From positions 1,970,515 through 2,034,514 of the forward strand of contig VXBA01002873.1 in NCBI GenBank assembly GCA_013399895.1: DNA of 64,000 nt, written 5' to 3'. Source of the stretch: Serilophus lunatus (lineage: Eukaryota > Chordata > Aves > Passeriformes > Eurylaimidae). Made by a program: the position numbers and the translations under genes. Shown piece after piece: positions 52,401-64,000 of this stretch. The first letter of the stretch is position 1. Every line of letters starts with the position of its first letter. Under the pieces are notes generated by a model. The model ran no database searches. It saw only the letters and a list, made by a program, of their open reading frames with translations, and was not told the DNA's origin.

Positions 52401-55299
52401 AAAAGCCTCTGAAAGTTGCTCATCCTGCTGAACCTTGTGATGCCACCTGAGTAAGACCATTCTCTCCTTGTCTTTGCCTCACAAATTAGCAACTACTTCC
52501 CCTCCTTCCTTACCACCCACTGCCTTTTCTTCTACTGTGATACAGCTTCCTGCTTGTGGTACAGCCACCATCTGGAATCAAGCTACAGCTGTTCTCAAAC
52601 AGAGAGTGGTGTTGACCAGGGCTCATTGACATCTCTTAGTTCTGAAGGGGTGTGATAAAAAATGGTAAAAATTTATTAACAAAAGAAAATTGTTTTTATA
52701 TTGTGTTTTATTCGTGTTTTACCTTGAATCATCAGACTATGTGCATCTGTTTCTTATTGGTCCAAATCAGTAAAGTCTTTTTTGGGTTAAATCCTTCTTG
52801 ATTACTTGTGTAACCAGTTATCTTGAAAGTGTGTTTGATCATCTCAGGTGGTTCATTCAGGCCAAGATTCCTGCAGATGTGTTCACCTGTCTTCTGCAGT
52901 CATCTGGATGTTTCATGAGAGGATTTTCTAATTCTTTCTGTCTTTGGGTGAACCAGCATGATATCCTGTTACTTTTCTGCGTTATGTTTTAGAGCTTCTA
53001 ACTTCTTTCATTGGAATAAATCATATTCAGGATTTATTTGGTAAAAAATTTAGATTTCTTGGATTCTCAAAAATGTGTGTAGTAACTTAACACTTCAGAC
53101 CCAGAGCAGAAGGAATACGTCTGTACTTCCATCAAGAAACCATATTATGTAGAGGAGTGAAATTGGGTCAAATTTCACTGTAACTTCGAGTAGCTTCTAT
53201 GAAGTAAATGGACTTAGACCAATTAACACTAGATAAGGATCTGCTTTGCTGAATTCCTGGTGAGTTCGAGAAGACTGCCTAATGAGACTCAGTGGAGAAG
53301 GAACTGTAAAGGAAAGGATCTAAATAAATGGAGGACAACCCATCTACTCTACTTAAAATTGGTTTATCTGATAATACAGTTGTTAAGGTCAAGGACAGGA
53401 CACGCAGGATGTATCACGAATGCTTCTGGATGAGGAATCCTAGGGAAGAACTGCAGGCTTCCTATCTCCATTGTGCCCTGCAGTTGCCTTTGCCCCAGCT
53501 ATAGTTCTGGAAGTCCCTGTCATTTCTTACAAGCAATGCCTGTGCTTCCTTCTGCCCTCGCTTGCATTGCATCAGATAGAAAGGGGCACCAACATTTCCA
53601 TGTCTCCTCATCTTCACTGGTTTTGCTCTCCCTAATGGCAAAGCCACAGGAGTACAAGGGAGCATATATGCTGTGTAGGCTCAGGGGGAGTCAGGCCAAG
53701 ACGTTTGGTGCTAAACATGGATTGCAGTGATTTGTTGCACACCTTCAAAATATCCGGACTATCAGAAACTGCTTCGTGTTTGGTGGAAAAGGAGTTCCTT
53801 TAAAAAGCTCCTGCTTAAGCAGAAGGAATTTTGTAAAGGGCTGACCCCCTTGTCTTGTGCTGGTTGTGAACAGCTGCCACTGGAGCTCAGCTGGGCAGTG
53901 TTGGGAAGCCCTCCACACAGGAAGCTCAACATAAAAGCAAAGGCTGAGCAGGTGAGTAACAAAAAACAAGGCAAGCCCACGTGCCTTGCAAATTGCAGTA
54001 TGAAAAGGTTACAGCCATTATCAGAGCTTCTGCATTAAAGTTATCTTCCCTGAATCAGAGATCTGGTTCAGGACATCTCTGAACAATTATCAGGAGTATG
54101 GACATGGAAGGGAATAGAAAAATGAAAGTTCCTATATCAATTGCCATCTTGTTGCTTTGACCAGTCACCTTTTAAATATTTATGTTTTATTTTTATCTGC
54201 GTATTAGTGAGACATTATTTGTGCACAGGCTGTTAAAAACAGTTCTAAGGGAAACACACTTCCAGCTGGTTTCCTCCTGTTTTCCATCTGCTGTGTGTAT
54301 GTGTCTTTGGAGGCATTTAACTGTTTCTTGTCATGGTAATTGGTATTTTTCAGTAGCGAAGGTGGGAGGGGTGGAGGAGAGAAACCCTAAGGCATCTGTA
54401 TTTGTGCTCAGTTGATCTAAAAGAGATTATGCCGATTCTTTCCTTATAAACATTATATGCTTTAAAAAATATGGGGTGGGACAGCGGAAGGGTAACATTT
54501 TTTTAAGAGTTAACTTCCTAAATTGTATCTTTGTATTCTTCTATTTATGCATCGCTACTCTTTCCCCATTTAATCTTAAATATGTAAATCCTCAATTTAT
54601 CTGGAATTACTTAGTGAAAGGCTGATGTGTGAGTGTGGCAGATTATAATATTCCATCGCCACCCCTGATCCTCTTTACCTCTTATTCTTTTCATAGCAGA
54701 TCAAAAAAAGCTGTATGCGTGCCACAAGAATATATTATTTTAAGAGACTTGGACTTAGAAATTGATTTCCTTGATGAGAAGAGGAAAAGTCTCCTTCTGA
54801 CCTGAAGGGTCACTTCATAATCCTGTCACTCTACATCAAAAAGCTTTTTTTTTTTTCTTTTAGGAGAAGATGAGAATATTTCTGAAAAGGAATTAATTTT
54901 TCAGATACAGTGAAAACGATGACTTAAAGAGACTTAGCAGATGATAGAGGGCTGTCCTATTCAGAATACATCTCCTGTGATTAGAACAAGCTCTGAATAT
55001 ATTTTAGGGTCAGGCAGTTTTAGATGGAGATTGGGATTTGTACTTTGGGATGAAACTGATCTTATATTTTTATCGAAGTACTTAAGGTTTAAGCTGCAGT
55101 CTTCCCTTTTTTCTGTAAAGGGATTTCACCGGTTTTTATAATGGGGATTGGTGCAAGCAGCCAATAATTTCTATGTATGGATTTTAGTTAATAGGATGTT
55201 TGAAATGAAATGACTTTCAATACCAATAATTAGGTTCAGCTACTAATACTTTTTTCACAGTTCTTTTCTTAGCAGAAAGCGCCTGATATCATTGTAGAC
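46445..55299. other. Non-coding tract, possibly containing conserved elements
   Basis: Nearly 9 kb without recognisable transposons or coding exons. Several stretches (about 47480-47800, 48010-48190, 50800-51400) are rich in homeodomain-type ATTA cores and include an octamer-like ATGCAAAT (47700). This is the look of vertebrate conserved non-coding elements, though conservation cannot be tested here. Open frame 48293-48670 (125 codons) has no domain or splice support. Confidence 0.45.
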
Positions 55300-55740
55300 T
55301 TTCATAATCTATTTTATTTACATATTTATGTAACATTTATTTATGTAATTACTGAATAAGTCTTAAGGAAATTCCTTTAAACCATATGCTTAAAATACAG
55401 CACTGCCAAATACAGTTATGAATTAATAGCGTGCTGATGATGTATGTGTGCACAATGCAGACAGGTGCATATATGTACTTGTCTGATAATGTGTGGAGAC
55501 ATGAAATACTGGATGTATAAACATATTTTTAAAAAATTCCATGAGAGATACATATATGACACATCATTTAAGTTTACACTATAATGTATAAATCATAATA
55601 TACAAATATATAATTTAATATTTAGTAACTATATTTTAATATCTATATTATTAGTATAACTATTAATTATACGCATTCATTAAACTTCATATATATGTAT
55701 GTAGCCACTTGTTAATTATATAGTAAGAGTAGTCAAAAAC
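55300..55740. other. Strongly AT-rich block
   Basis: About 440 bases dominated by TA/AT steps (for example around 55580-55700). It could be a matrix-attachment type region or simply low-complexity DNA. No gene. Confidence 0.6.
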
Positions 55741-56849
55741 TATAAAAATCTCTTTTGTGCAGGTGCACTATTAAAACAAAAGGTCACTGCTCTGAATACT
55801 GTGGAATTACAATTTGTTTATATAGGGATAATTATTGTAAGATACTGTGTGTGTTTAACATAAGGTATATAAAGAGAAATGCAAATTCCCTTTCTGTGGA
55901 TAAACTGCCTGTTGTCTGGACTGTCTGTTAGTTCTTTTAATTGCTGGTCTGAAGGAAGCAGCAAAATATTGCCCAATGGTAAAACTGTTCTTGTGATGAT
56001 GGCATGAGTTTCTAAAGCAAAAATTATTATTGGATAAGAAAACATGCTTTTTAATTTGAGAACTATTCTACCAGAAGAATTTTTGTTATTTTGCTAGGCT
56101 TTTAAAAACTAATGATTCATGAAGATTTAGTGAATGTTGCTAGCTTTTGTATCTGGCTGCATATGAAGACCGACAGCAAGCTGTACTGAGTCTAGGAGAT
56201 GCAAAACCAAAGTAAATCTATGGCATGAGCTCTTGCTGGTGATTCCTGGCCTCTAAATATTGATGATAGTTTCAAATTTTCAAAATGTAACCAGAAGATC
56301 CCAACTGCTAACTTGGGTTGAATTGAACAGCAGTCTTTTAATCTAATAATCTAATTTAGATCTGATACTCCCACAGGAATCTGGTGGGAGGAGATGATAC
56401 TTATAATCACGTTCACTGTGTTCAAGGTAGCAGAGGTCTGTGACAATTTTGGAAATGTGCTAAAAGGAAGCAAAGGATTGTGTCTGCATTTAAACCAGAT
56501 AATATAGCCTTTACTAACAAGTATTTGCATGACTTGAATTTTACGAACCTTAAAAATATGTGACTCTCAGAGTACAACTAAGATGAAGGGAAGTTGTGAG
56601 GGCAAAAGAGGAAACAGGAGAAATGATACTTTCACCCAGGGAAACACTGAAGCTGGACATGCCCAAGCCCCTGCTGAGGGAAAGCAGCATTCTAAACAAG
56701 GGTCCAGGAGCAGTTTTCTACTCTCAGCCACGTCTTACAGAGCTTTTTAAAAGGCAGAGCTGTGCCTGCTTAATGGAGGAAGGAAAAGAAAAATCCCAAG
56801 GTGAAAAGTGCGCTTCTGCCATGGGATAAATCCAGGGAGTTCCGCGTTG
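55741..56849. other. Non-coding tract, no gene seen
   Basis: AT-rich DNA leading into the CpG cluster. The open frame 56596-56829 has no domain. Confidence 0.5.
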
Positions 56850-57480
56850 CTTCTTTCTATGCATTCAGTTGCAGTTATTTTTCATTTCGCAAGTGTTTGA
56901 TGCGGTCTGATCCGAAGCACCCAAGTAGGCTGGGATGCGGCCCCTTTCCCCCTCCCCCAAATCGGGGCTGCTTTATTCAGGATGTCAGAGCGCACCCATC
57001 ACCATGGCACTCACGGGCCCTCCGACACCGCTCCCAACAACGCAACCAGCATCTGTCGGGGCCTTTCTTCCACAGCCACCCTGAACTCGATCCACTCTGC
57101 CCTCTGCCTGACCTCTTCCCAAAGCCTTTCGCTCCCCGCTGCCCGGGTGCGCTGGCTTAGCTCTGCTTTTCAAACTATCGCCCTTGGAAGTGCCTCCCCA
57201 CCCTCCGCATTGGCTGCAAGAGGGAGGCGGCAAGGAGCGATCTTGCCACGTGAACTTCCCTTTGTTTTTCTTTGCGCACAAGACAGACCGTCTCCCTAGT
57301 AACTTTTGTGGCACTATAGGAGAAGGAGCTCATTATGTAAAACATACATTTCCCTCCATGGAAAACTCCGCGGAGTGTTGCTCAGAGCATTTCAACGGGT
57401 TCACATTATACGGTTATATTAAGTACACCACAACCCTCTGTTTATCGTACATCCCTCTACCGTAGAGTGGCTCTAAAGAT
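56850..57480. promoter_or_regulatory. CpG cluster, possible promoter or enhancer
   Basis: CpG dinucleotides are enriched over about 600 bases in otherwise CpG-poor DNA. Included are a perfect E-box CACGTG at 57247-57252, a CTCCGCGGAG palindrome at about 57366 and a CTCCGCATTGGCTGCA stretch with an inverted-CCAAT-like ATTGG. Overlapping open frames on both strands are Pro/Ala-rich and carry no domain. It does not resemble LTR copies A and B, so a native regulatory element is plausible. The direction is unknown. Confidence 0.45.
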
Positions 57481-59344
57481 TGCTGAAATACAAACTTACT
57501 GTATTTGATCCCAGCCGAAGCTGGATGCGGCTGCTTTCCGAACTAGCTCTCAGAGCCGAGCCTTCAGAGCTCTTGTACCTACCTATGTCTGATCAAAGAT
57601 GCTAAACTCCCAAGTGCAATGCATAAATATCGAAACGTACCCTGAAAATAAAACCTCTCCACTTCTCAGGACTGAGAAGCCTGATGCCTTGAAGTGGTAT
57701 GGTGGTGCAGGATTTTCCTGTTGTCTCAGCAGAGGGGAAAAAGTTGACTTCGAGAATGATTTGCACATACCAGTTCCCTGAAAAGAAAAATGTCAGGCCA
57801 GTTCCATAGTTTCCAAGTGAAATCTAACCTTCAGCCAAAAACTGAGCTGTCCGGGTTGAAAACATTCAGGAAACTGTGCTTTTCTGGAGAGATGACTGCA
57901 GTGGCAAAGATAAACCGGCAGGAAGGTTTCTTTGGAATGATGTGAATTTAATGAATCATATCCACATAAAAAAATTCCCAGCTGGTCTTAAATTTCAGGG
58001 AGATTTAAGTGATAAAAGATATTTTCCCTGTCCCTTTAGATGTGTATTAGAGATGAGAGGCCTTAGATAAGCCCTCCTGGGAATCAAGCATTCCTTTTTC
58101 TTTAATTTGTTTTAAAGAATGAAAAAAAGCCAGGCATGCTTCTGAGTCTCAGATGGATATAATTAGTTATTTGCTATTACAGGACTTTTAAAATTATCTG
58201 TTCCAACTCTTTTTATATGAAATAATTTTCTTTTTTCTTTTTTTTTTTTTTTACCCTAATGAAAAACCACATACCCTTCTCCTCTCCAAAAAAAAAACAA
58301 ACAAAAAAAGCTGTACTCATTTGCCTTCTCCTTTCCACCATCCTTGTGCAGGGTGCATTCTTTCCCCTATTAACATATTGATTTATTTAAATTAAAAATA
58401 ATGATCTCCTTTCCCCTCTCCTCCTCCTCCCAGCAGCAGAGTCTGTCTCTGATCCTTATTAACAAATTGATTGCAGCATTGGTGTCAGTATGGCTCATTT
58501 AGTAGCTCTTTTGCCTAAGGTCCAGAAGGTTGGAGGAGGGAACAGCTTCCACACGTAGATGCTGGCCTTGCTCCAAGGCTAACATTGCTTGGGACAGCTG
58601 CTAGAGAAAACACTGCGACACTCAGTGGGGCCCCCTTTTAGGTGGTGAAGATCTGGCTGGAAGTTGGAAACCCTACAGGAGCTCAATAAAGTGGATATGT
58701 AGAAAGCATCACCACTCTGCCCCATGTCTCTTCCTGATCTTCCATGCAAATGAGGAGCTTCACCAGTCCCAGCTCCTCCAGTTCCCCCAGGCCTTGCTGA
58801 ATTGCCTTCTTTCTATTGAAAATAAAGCTTCAAAATGTATTTTTGTCTTCTTAGGACCCATCCTCACTCCGCAGGTTTAGGGACTGCACCACTTCAAGTT
58901 CGGGAAAATGCATGAAGGGCTCCCAGTTGATTCCTCCTTGTCAGCGCAGTGCAGGCATTCCCATTAATGAAGAGAAGCTGCAGGGCTAAAAAGGTCAGCA
59001 GCTGTGTATGGAAAGCTATAGCAGATTTGCTTGCCTACCAGCCTTTTTGTCTCTGGCATTTAGCTGCTCATGCTAGGCTTGCAGCAGATACTGCTAAAGG
59101 ATGAGATGTGCCCCACAGGCCCATCAGGTAGCATCCAAGAACACGCTTGCTAATGCAAACTCTGTCATAATGACTTTGGGAGAGTTTTGTTTGTCTCCTT
59201 CAAACTTTGTCAACTGCTGGTCTAGTGACTGGATTTCCTAATTTTATTTAATGCTTGAAGTCAGATATTGCAGGGACATAGACCTCGGTGTCGGCTTTGT
59301 GAGCCTTGCCTTTTGTAAGGGAAAGGAGATTAAGAAATGGGATT
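57481..59344. other. Non-coding tract, no gene seen
   Basis: AT-rich DNA with a T run at 58239-58252 and an A-rich patch at 58289-58309. The stretch 58380-58510 (polypyrimidine then ATTAACAAATTGATTGCAGC) looks like a possible conserved non-coding element. Confidence 0.5.
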
Positions 59345-59435
59345 GTTCTGTCCCATTCTGCAGCTGAGAAGTGATGGTATAGAAGGATGGAGAGATTTAC
59401 TCAAGGTCACAAAACAGGATACTGGTTTCTCCTCT
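59345..59435 (-). mobile_element. MIR/CORE-SINE fragment
   Basis: TTCTGTCCCATTCTGCAGCT, GAGAAGTGATGGTATAGAAG, GATTTACTCAAGGTCACAAA and ACAGG follow the antisense MIR core (CCCATTTTACAGATGAGGAAACTGAGGC ... TTAAGTGACTTGCCCAAGGTCACACAGC). The block order is kept, and the AAGGTCACA core is intact. Confidence 0.7.
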
Positions 59436-62400
59436 TAAGTGCCCCTACTTCAGGCTAGGAGAACTCATTTCCAGCACTGTGCTGCCAGCTTTTGAACATC
59501 TGCCTGATTCCACCCTGTTTTCAGTTAAGCCCTCGAGCTCCTGAAGTAGTAGTGAAAAACTGTGTTGTGGCCAGGAGTTGTTTTATGGTTTCCCTTTCCT
59601 CTGCACCTCTGAAGGGCAGCTGCTCCACAGCAAAAGCCCAAGGGAGTATGGAGGCTTGAACCCAGAAGGAGGGAGACGGCTCTTCTCGACATGTGCTTAG
59701 TCACCTAAAGCAGATGGTATTGTTTCTGGTTCCTGAAGGGATGACTTTCAGCTCCCAAAAACCTTTCAAGTTTGACTGTGCAGACATGCTTGGAAGAATG
59801 TCAGATGAGTACACATCTGTCCAAGACCTTTTACCAAACAGCAACATGAGTACAATTAGATTAACAAAAGGAGAGTTTACAATTAAAGCTGGAGCAAGTG
59901 TGTGGCTTGCTTTCAAAGAATGGCTGGAAAAATGTTCTCATACAGGGCACCCAGGCCAGAGCAGTTTCCTTATGTTTCATTCTACAAAGTCTTATATTTT
60001 TCCTGTTGCATTTTGAAATACTCTGAAATAAGCAGAAATGTAAACTTTACAAAAACTGGAGTTATTGATCTTCTACATCCTTTGCCATCTGCTTAGTTCT
60101 AGTGTCTAAAAATATTCAGTCCTTGCTCTTGCTCACATGATTGTTGAGAAAATGCTAGAGCTGGTAAATCAGAAAAGCACATTGTGTATTGGGGGGAAGG
60201 GAGTTCCATCGGGAAAATATGCTGTCTGAAGGGAAAAATACAGAAGAAAACCCAACTCCAGTCCTGTACTTAAACAGGCAAAAATGAAAGGAAAAAATCA
60301 ATCCATTTTTCAAACTGTAAGGAGAAAAAGAGAATATATCTGGGGTGTTGTTTCCTTTTGAAGGCAAGCTAAACAAACTTCTCACCTATTCCATACTATA
60401 TAATTGTATGTTTGTTACATGCTTCAAAGAGTTGGGGAATATAAATTCTCTATTATACCTTTTGGAAAATTGAATCCCACTGAACAATCTATAGGTTAAA
60501 AATATTACAACTGGAGAAGATGTATCCACCTCCCAGATACAGCAACAAAAGTACTGTCTAAAAAATTATGCCTTGGGAAATTGTTATAGACTTAAAAACC
60601 TGAAAGACAATATCCCTATTTGGGTTGAGAAATAAACATGCGGAATACAGGACTCTGTCTGACTTCTAGGCTGACTGAGATTTTGAGGGCAAACAAGCAT
60701 CCATTTATTTCAGTAGGAACTATATTAGTAAATTCCCAGCTCAGCTTTAAAAGTCTCAGTTCCTCTCAGAGTTTGTGTATGGTGCCCACAACTACAAAAC
60801 CTAAACATGGCTCAGAATAAATTTCATCACCATATGGAGGTCCCTAGTGAAATCAGCTAGATCATTCTGTGTTAGTTTGTGAATTGCTGATTGGAGTTTG
60901 AATGTGAACCCTCTGTCGTGGGCTTTATGTGAGTCTCAGGGATGAGGAATTTGGTATTGTTAGAACGGATAAAAAGAAAAGTGGGATATGCTACCACGTA
61001 CTATTTAATGAATATTATTTACTGAGTTATTCCAAGCAGCTCTTTTGAGGCCTAATGACATCTGTCACCCAAGGTGACTTTAAGAGGAGAAAAAGAAAAA
61101 CAAAACCCAAACAAAAAGGAATTACTGGGATTGCAAAATAAAGATTTAACCCAAAACTTTCTGAAGATGATTGGTATGGAGGAAAAAATGTGGCTGTGTC
61201 CTTCCTTCACTGATTTGTGAAGCACAGTGTTACCTGATAAATGCTGTCTCTTTCCAGGGTGCTTTAGTTTTGAATCTACTAAATAGCAAATACGAATTGC
61301 CAATACCAAAGCAGACAAATGGTTGATTTAGATAATTCTATATTCTGCATTTAATGCCGATCATTGTTGGAGGGGAGGGCACAAAGCCCCCATAATTTGC
61401 ATACACAGAAGTTTTTCTCCCATCTGCAGACCTGGTTATCAAGTGTTCTGCCATGAAGAAATTAATTATATATCCAAAACTCTAAATCTTCCCTCAGTTC
61501 ATCAGTGGTCACCCCTGAAACTCTTAAGGGTACACCAGAGCCAGTCAGTAATTCTCAGATGGAAGAGATCTTTGTCAGAAAAAGCCAAATTGTTGGAACC
61601 AGAGTGTTTCTTGGAACCAGGCTGATTCGGGCAGCTGAGAGCAAAATGCAGGCAAAAGTTCCCCTGAAAGCCTGCCTGCCTGCCAGTATGCTTTCACTCA
61701 TTTCACCTGGTGGGCTTCCAGAGCCCACAGATACAGGCCTTCTCCATCACTTGGACCACTTTGGAGTTGGATCCCTTGCTGACCCTCAGCTCCAAGGATT
61801 CTTCCTTCCAGTTCATCAGTCCTAAGGCTCCGTATCACAAGGCTGGGAGCTGCAAAAGGCTGGTGGTCACGAAAACTCATGTCCTGTGCACCCTGGCACC
61901 TCAGGCTTTGATGAGGGGTGAGGAGGCTCAGTATCCTGGGAAAGCTGGAAGCTTTCCTGTCAGGAAACCAAATGCCATGATCCCTCTCCAAACTTCCCTT
62001 CCAAGGCAAATTTTGAAATGTTTATTCTGAAACAGAAACAGGGCCCCCCCCCAAGTTCCCTAAAGTAGTGCTATTCCAATTGTTTTGAACCTGTCTGTGA
62101 TCTTGGGTGGGATTGTGTGCAAAAGCTTACAACAAATCCCAGATTTGGTCCTACTGGGATGAGGCATTTAGCTTTTGGCATAAGTAGGGAATTTCATAAA
62201 AAGTAAATAAAATACTAAATATCAAGGTCAGGGTTAGGCTTAATTAGAGATTGCAGAGTGTACCCAGGAGCTCAAGTACTTGGAATTCCAAGTGCCTCTT
62301 CCCCAAAGGGAAGTGATGGGGTAAATAACCACCCAAGTTTTCTGGCTGGGCAGGTGAAAAAGATGACTCTTAGGAGTTCAGTAGCTGAACTAATTACCAG

Positions 62401-62485
62401 CAAATGATTGCCTGGGGTTGGACCATTTATTATCTCATCAGCATTCAGTGCTACTTACATAGGATGAAGGAGAAGGAAGAATTAT

Positions 62486-62503
62486 TAAAAAAAAAAAAAA
62501 AAG
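62486..62503. repeat. Poly-A run
   Basis: About 17 A in a row, with no recognisable retroposon body upstream. Confidence 0.8.
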
Positions 62504-62760
62504 CCCAGAAACATGAGAAGGAGAGCAGATAAAAGGACAGCACTTAGAAGGAAGAAAAACGCTTAACTCTACTCTGTACTTTTTCTATCTAATAGATCCC
62601 CCTCCCTATCCACCCTAAGTACAGCAACTGGCGTGTAATGAGTTCTGCAGGGATGGAGTATCAGAAGCATGATCTGAGATTTCTCATTCTGTGTTTGACT
62701 AGATCCCCAGATTCCCCAAACTCTGCGAGCAGAGAGAGAGACAAGTGGAGACAATATCTT

Positions 62761-62805
62761 TTTATGTATATATATTATACATATACACATATACACACAC
62801 ACAGT
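62761..62805. repeat. AT/AC microsatellite
   Basis: Alternating TA steps change into CA steps (TATATATTATACATATACAC, then ATACACACACACAG), a compound dinucleotide microsatellite. Confidence 0.85.
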
Positions 62806-64000
62806 GACATATTTTAGGTCATCAGTACTTCTCAGGTCTGTGTTGTATCCATTGGCTGGAAGAACGTTTTGGGTTGACATGAAGTTTCCATCTAGACTCT
62901 AACCAAGATGTGCTTTGGACACTGGTTTTGCTAACACAAAGGTCTGCTTCCTGGAACTGAAGATGCCTCCTGGAAGCACACCTGGGACATTTGGAAACTT
63001 GGAATGCCTGGGGGTAGTCGCAGCTGAAATCTCAACTCTGCTAACATATGAGGAATTAAATATCTTCTCTCCTTGCACTGGGTCTTTTACCCTGGAGAAA
63101 GTCTTCCACAGATAAAGATAAGATGCTGACTAACTGGAGACTGATGGGAAAGGGACTCCAGCCATCAGTGTGTGTGATTTCACAGAGAGACAGTGTGCTA
63201 ACTCTCCTTTCAGCTGCTGTGGACGTGCTTGCCTGCCCAGTAGCACTTTCCTCAGCTCGCTTTGCCTGCTGTGCCATTCCAGGAACTTCTGCCCTTTCCT
63301 TTTGGTGAGGTTTTCTTTCTCTACATGCAGCAAGCCAAGGAAGTGATGGCTTGCATAAGAAGGTGCTTGCAAACCTGGCTCTTGCTCCCAGTACATTTTT
63401 AAAAAATGAGAACATCCTTCCAGTAATCCATGTTTGCATTAGATGGAAATGTTTTGGCTTCACTCCTGTCCTTGAAAGCCCAGTGGTGTGATAGGAATTT
63501 GGGAAATGCAGGCTCTCAAAAGTAATGTAAAGAACAGATCCACCTATTCAAATGCAAATTACTAAAGAAGAAAACAAGGGAACTATTTTCTCCACAAAAT
63601 CAAAACAAACAAAAACCCCACCCAACAAAATAATTAAATTTAAATCTATAGCTGCATCCCACATTTTTTTAGATGATTTGTCTGTCAAAATTTCTGGATT
63701 ATGCTGTCTCCAGATTCTCTTGTGCCACTGGGACACTCATTGAAGAAGGAATTTTCTGTCAGAAGGTTAGTGTCACACATGGGTCTGTCACTCCAGACCT
63801 TGTGGGAGGAACAAACGTCCTCCCAGCTATTGCAAAAGTTGACTGTAACGTCTGAAGATAAGCCAGAAAACCCAAGCAAGGAAATCAAATGTACACTGTG
63901 ACCAGTGCATGTTTCTGCAGTCTTTTGGGCTGCATTGGACCAGCCCAGTTTTAGACACCTTGCACCTCTGGCTTCTAATGGGGAATGTCTGTTTACTTTA

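Larger units (their letters stand above)
59436..64000. other. Non-coding tract to window end, no gene seen
   Basis: No transposon or domain-bearing frame was recognised. Frames such as 59693-60016, 61505-61825 and 63056-63463 are short and overlap frames on the other strand. An A/C-rich patch lies at 63600-63635. Confidence 0.55.

Noticed and set aside
59693..60016. 107-codon open frame as a possible exon
   Set aside because: No recognisable domain, no ATG at the start of the frame, no convincing splice sites, and an antisense frame overlaps it.

Overview
The window is a stretch of bird genomic DNA, most likely from a passerine. The key evidence is a short element at 3512-3640 on the minus strand. 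Its head is a degenerate tRNA-Ile sequence and its tail is a CR1 3' end, which is the layout known for the tRNA-Ile-derived SINEs of passerines (TguSINE type). Other CR1 3' ends lie at 3440-3479 and 26724-26869. Ancient amniote repeats are scattered throughout: MIR/CORE-SINE fragments, short palindromic elements, and a decayed L3/CR1-like reverse transcriptase at about 7430-8330.

I find no convincing protein-coding gene. Open frames are short, mostly lack an ATG, and have no recognisable domain. The longest ones, around 16500-17500, lie on both strands of a GC-rich block and are composition artefacts. The window reads as intergenic DNA or a very large intron.

Layout: 1-290 is the edge of a CpG-rich block, possibly a promoter whose gene lies to the left. 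291-16500 is AT-rich non-coding DNA with the SINE, CR1 end, LINE fragment and palindromic repeats. About 16504-18003 is a GC-rich LTR-like element (copy A, plus strand). 18000-25900 is plain non-coding DNA. 25900-26600 is a CpG cluster followed by possible splice sites and a poly(A) signal. 26870-45400 is non-coding DNA with MIR and palindromic repeats. 45424-46439 is a second LTR-like element (copy B, minus strand) with TG...CA ends and a 5-bp target duplication, interrupted by a 130-base assembly gap. 46440-56800 is AT-rich and may hold conserved non-coding elements. 56850-57480 is another CpG cluster. The rest is non-coding with one MIR fragment and microsatellites.

The most interesting result is that copies A and B are related, though they lie 27 kb apart in opposite orientation. 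They share a poly(A)-signal region, a pyrimidine tract ending in CAG, and a CTCF-like core close to the LTR 3' end. In A the core is an exact CCACTAGGGGGCGC; in B it is a weaker variant at the matching position and orientation. This suggests an avian LTR family that spreads CTCF sites.
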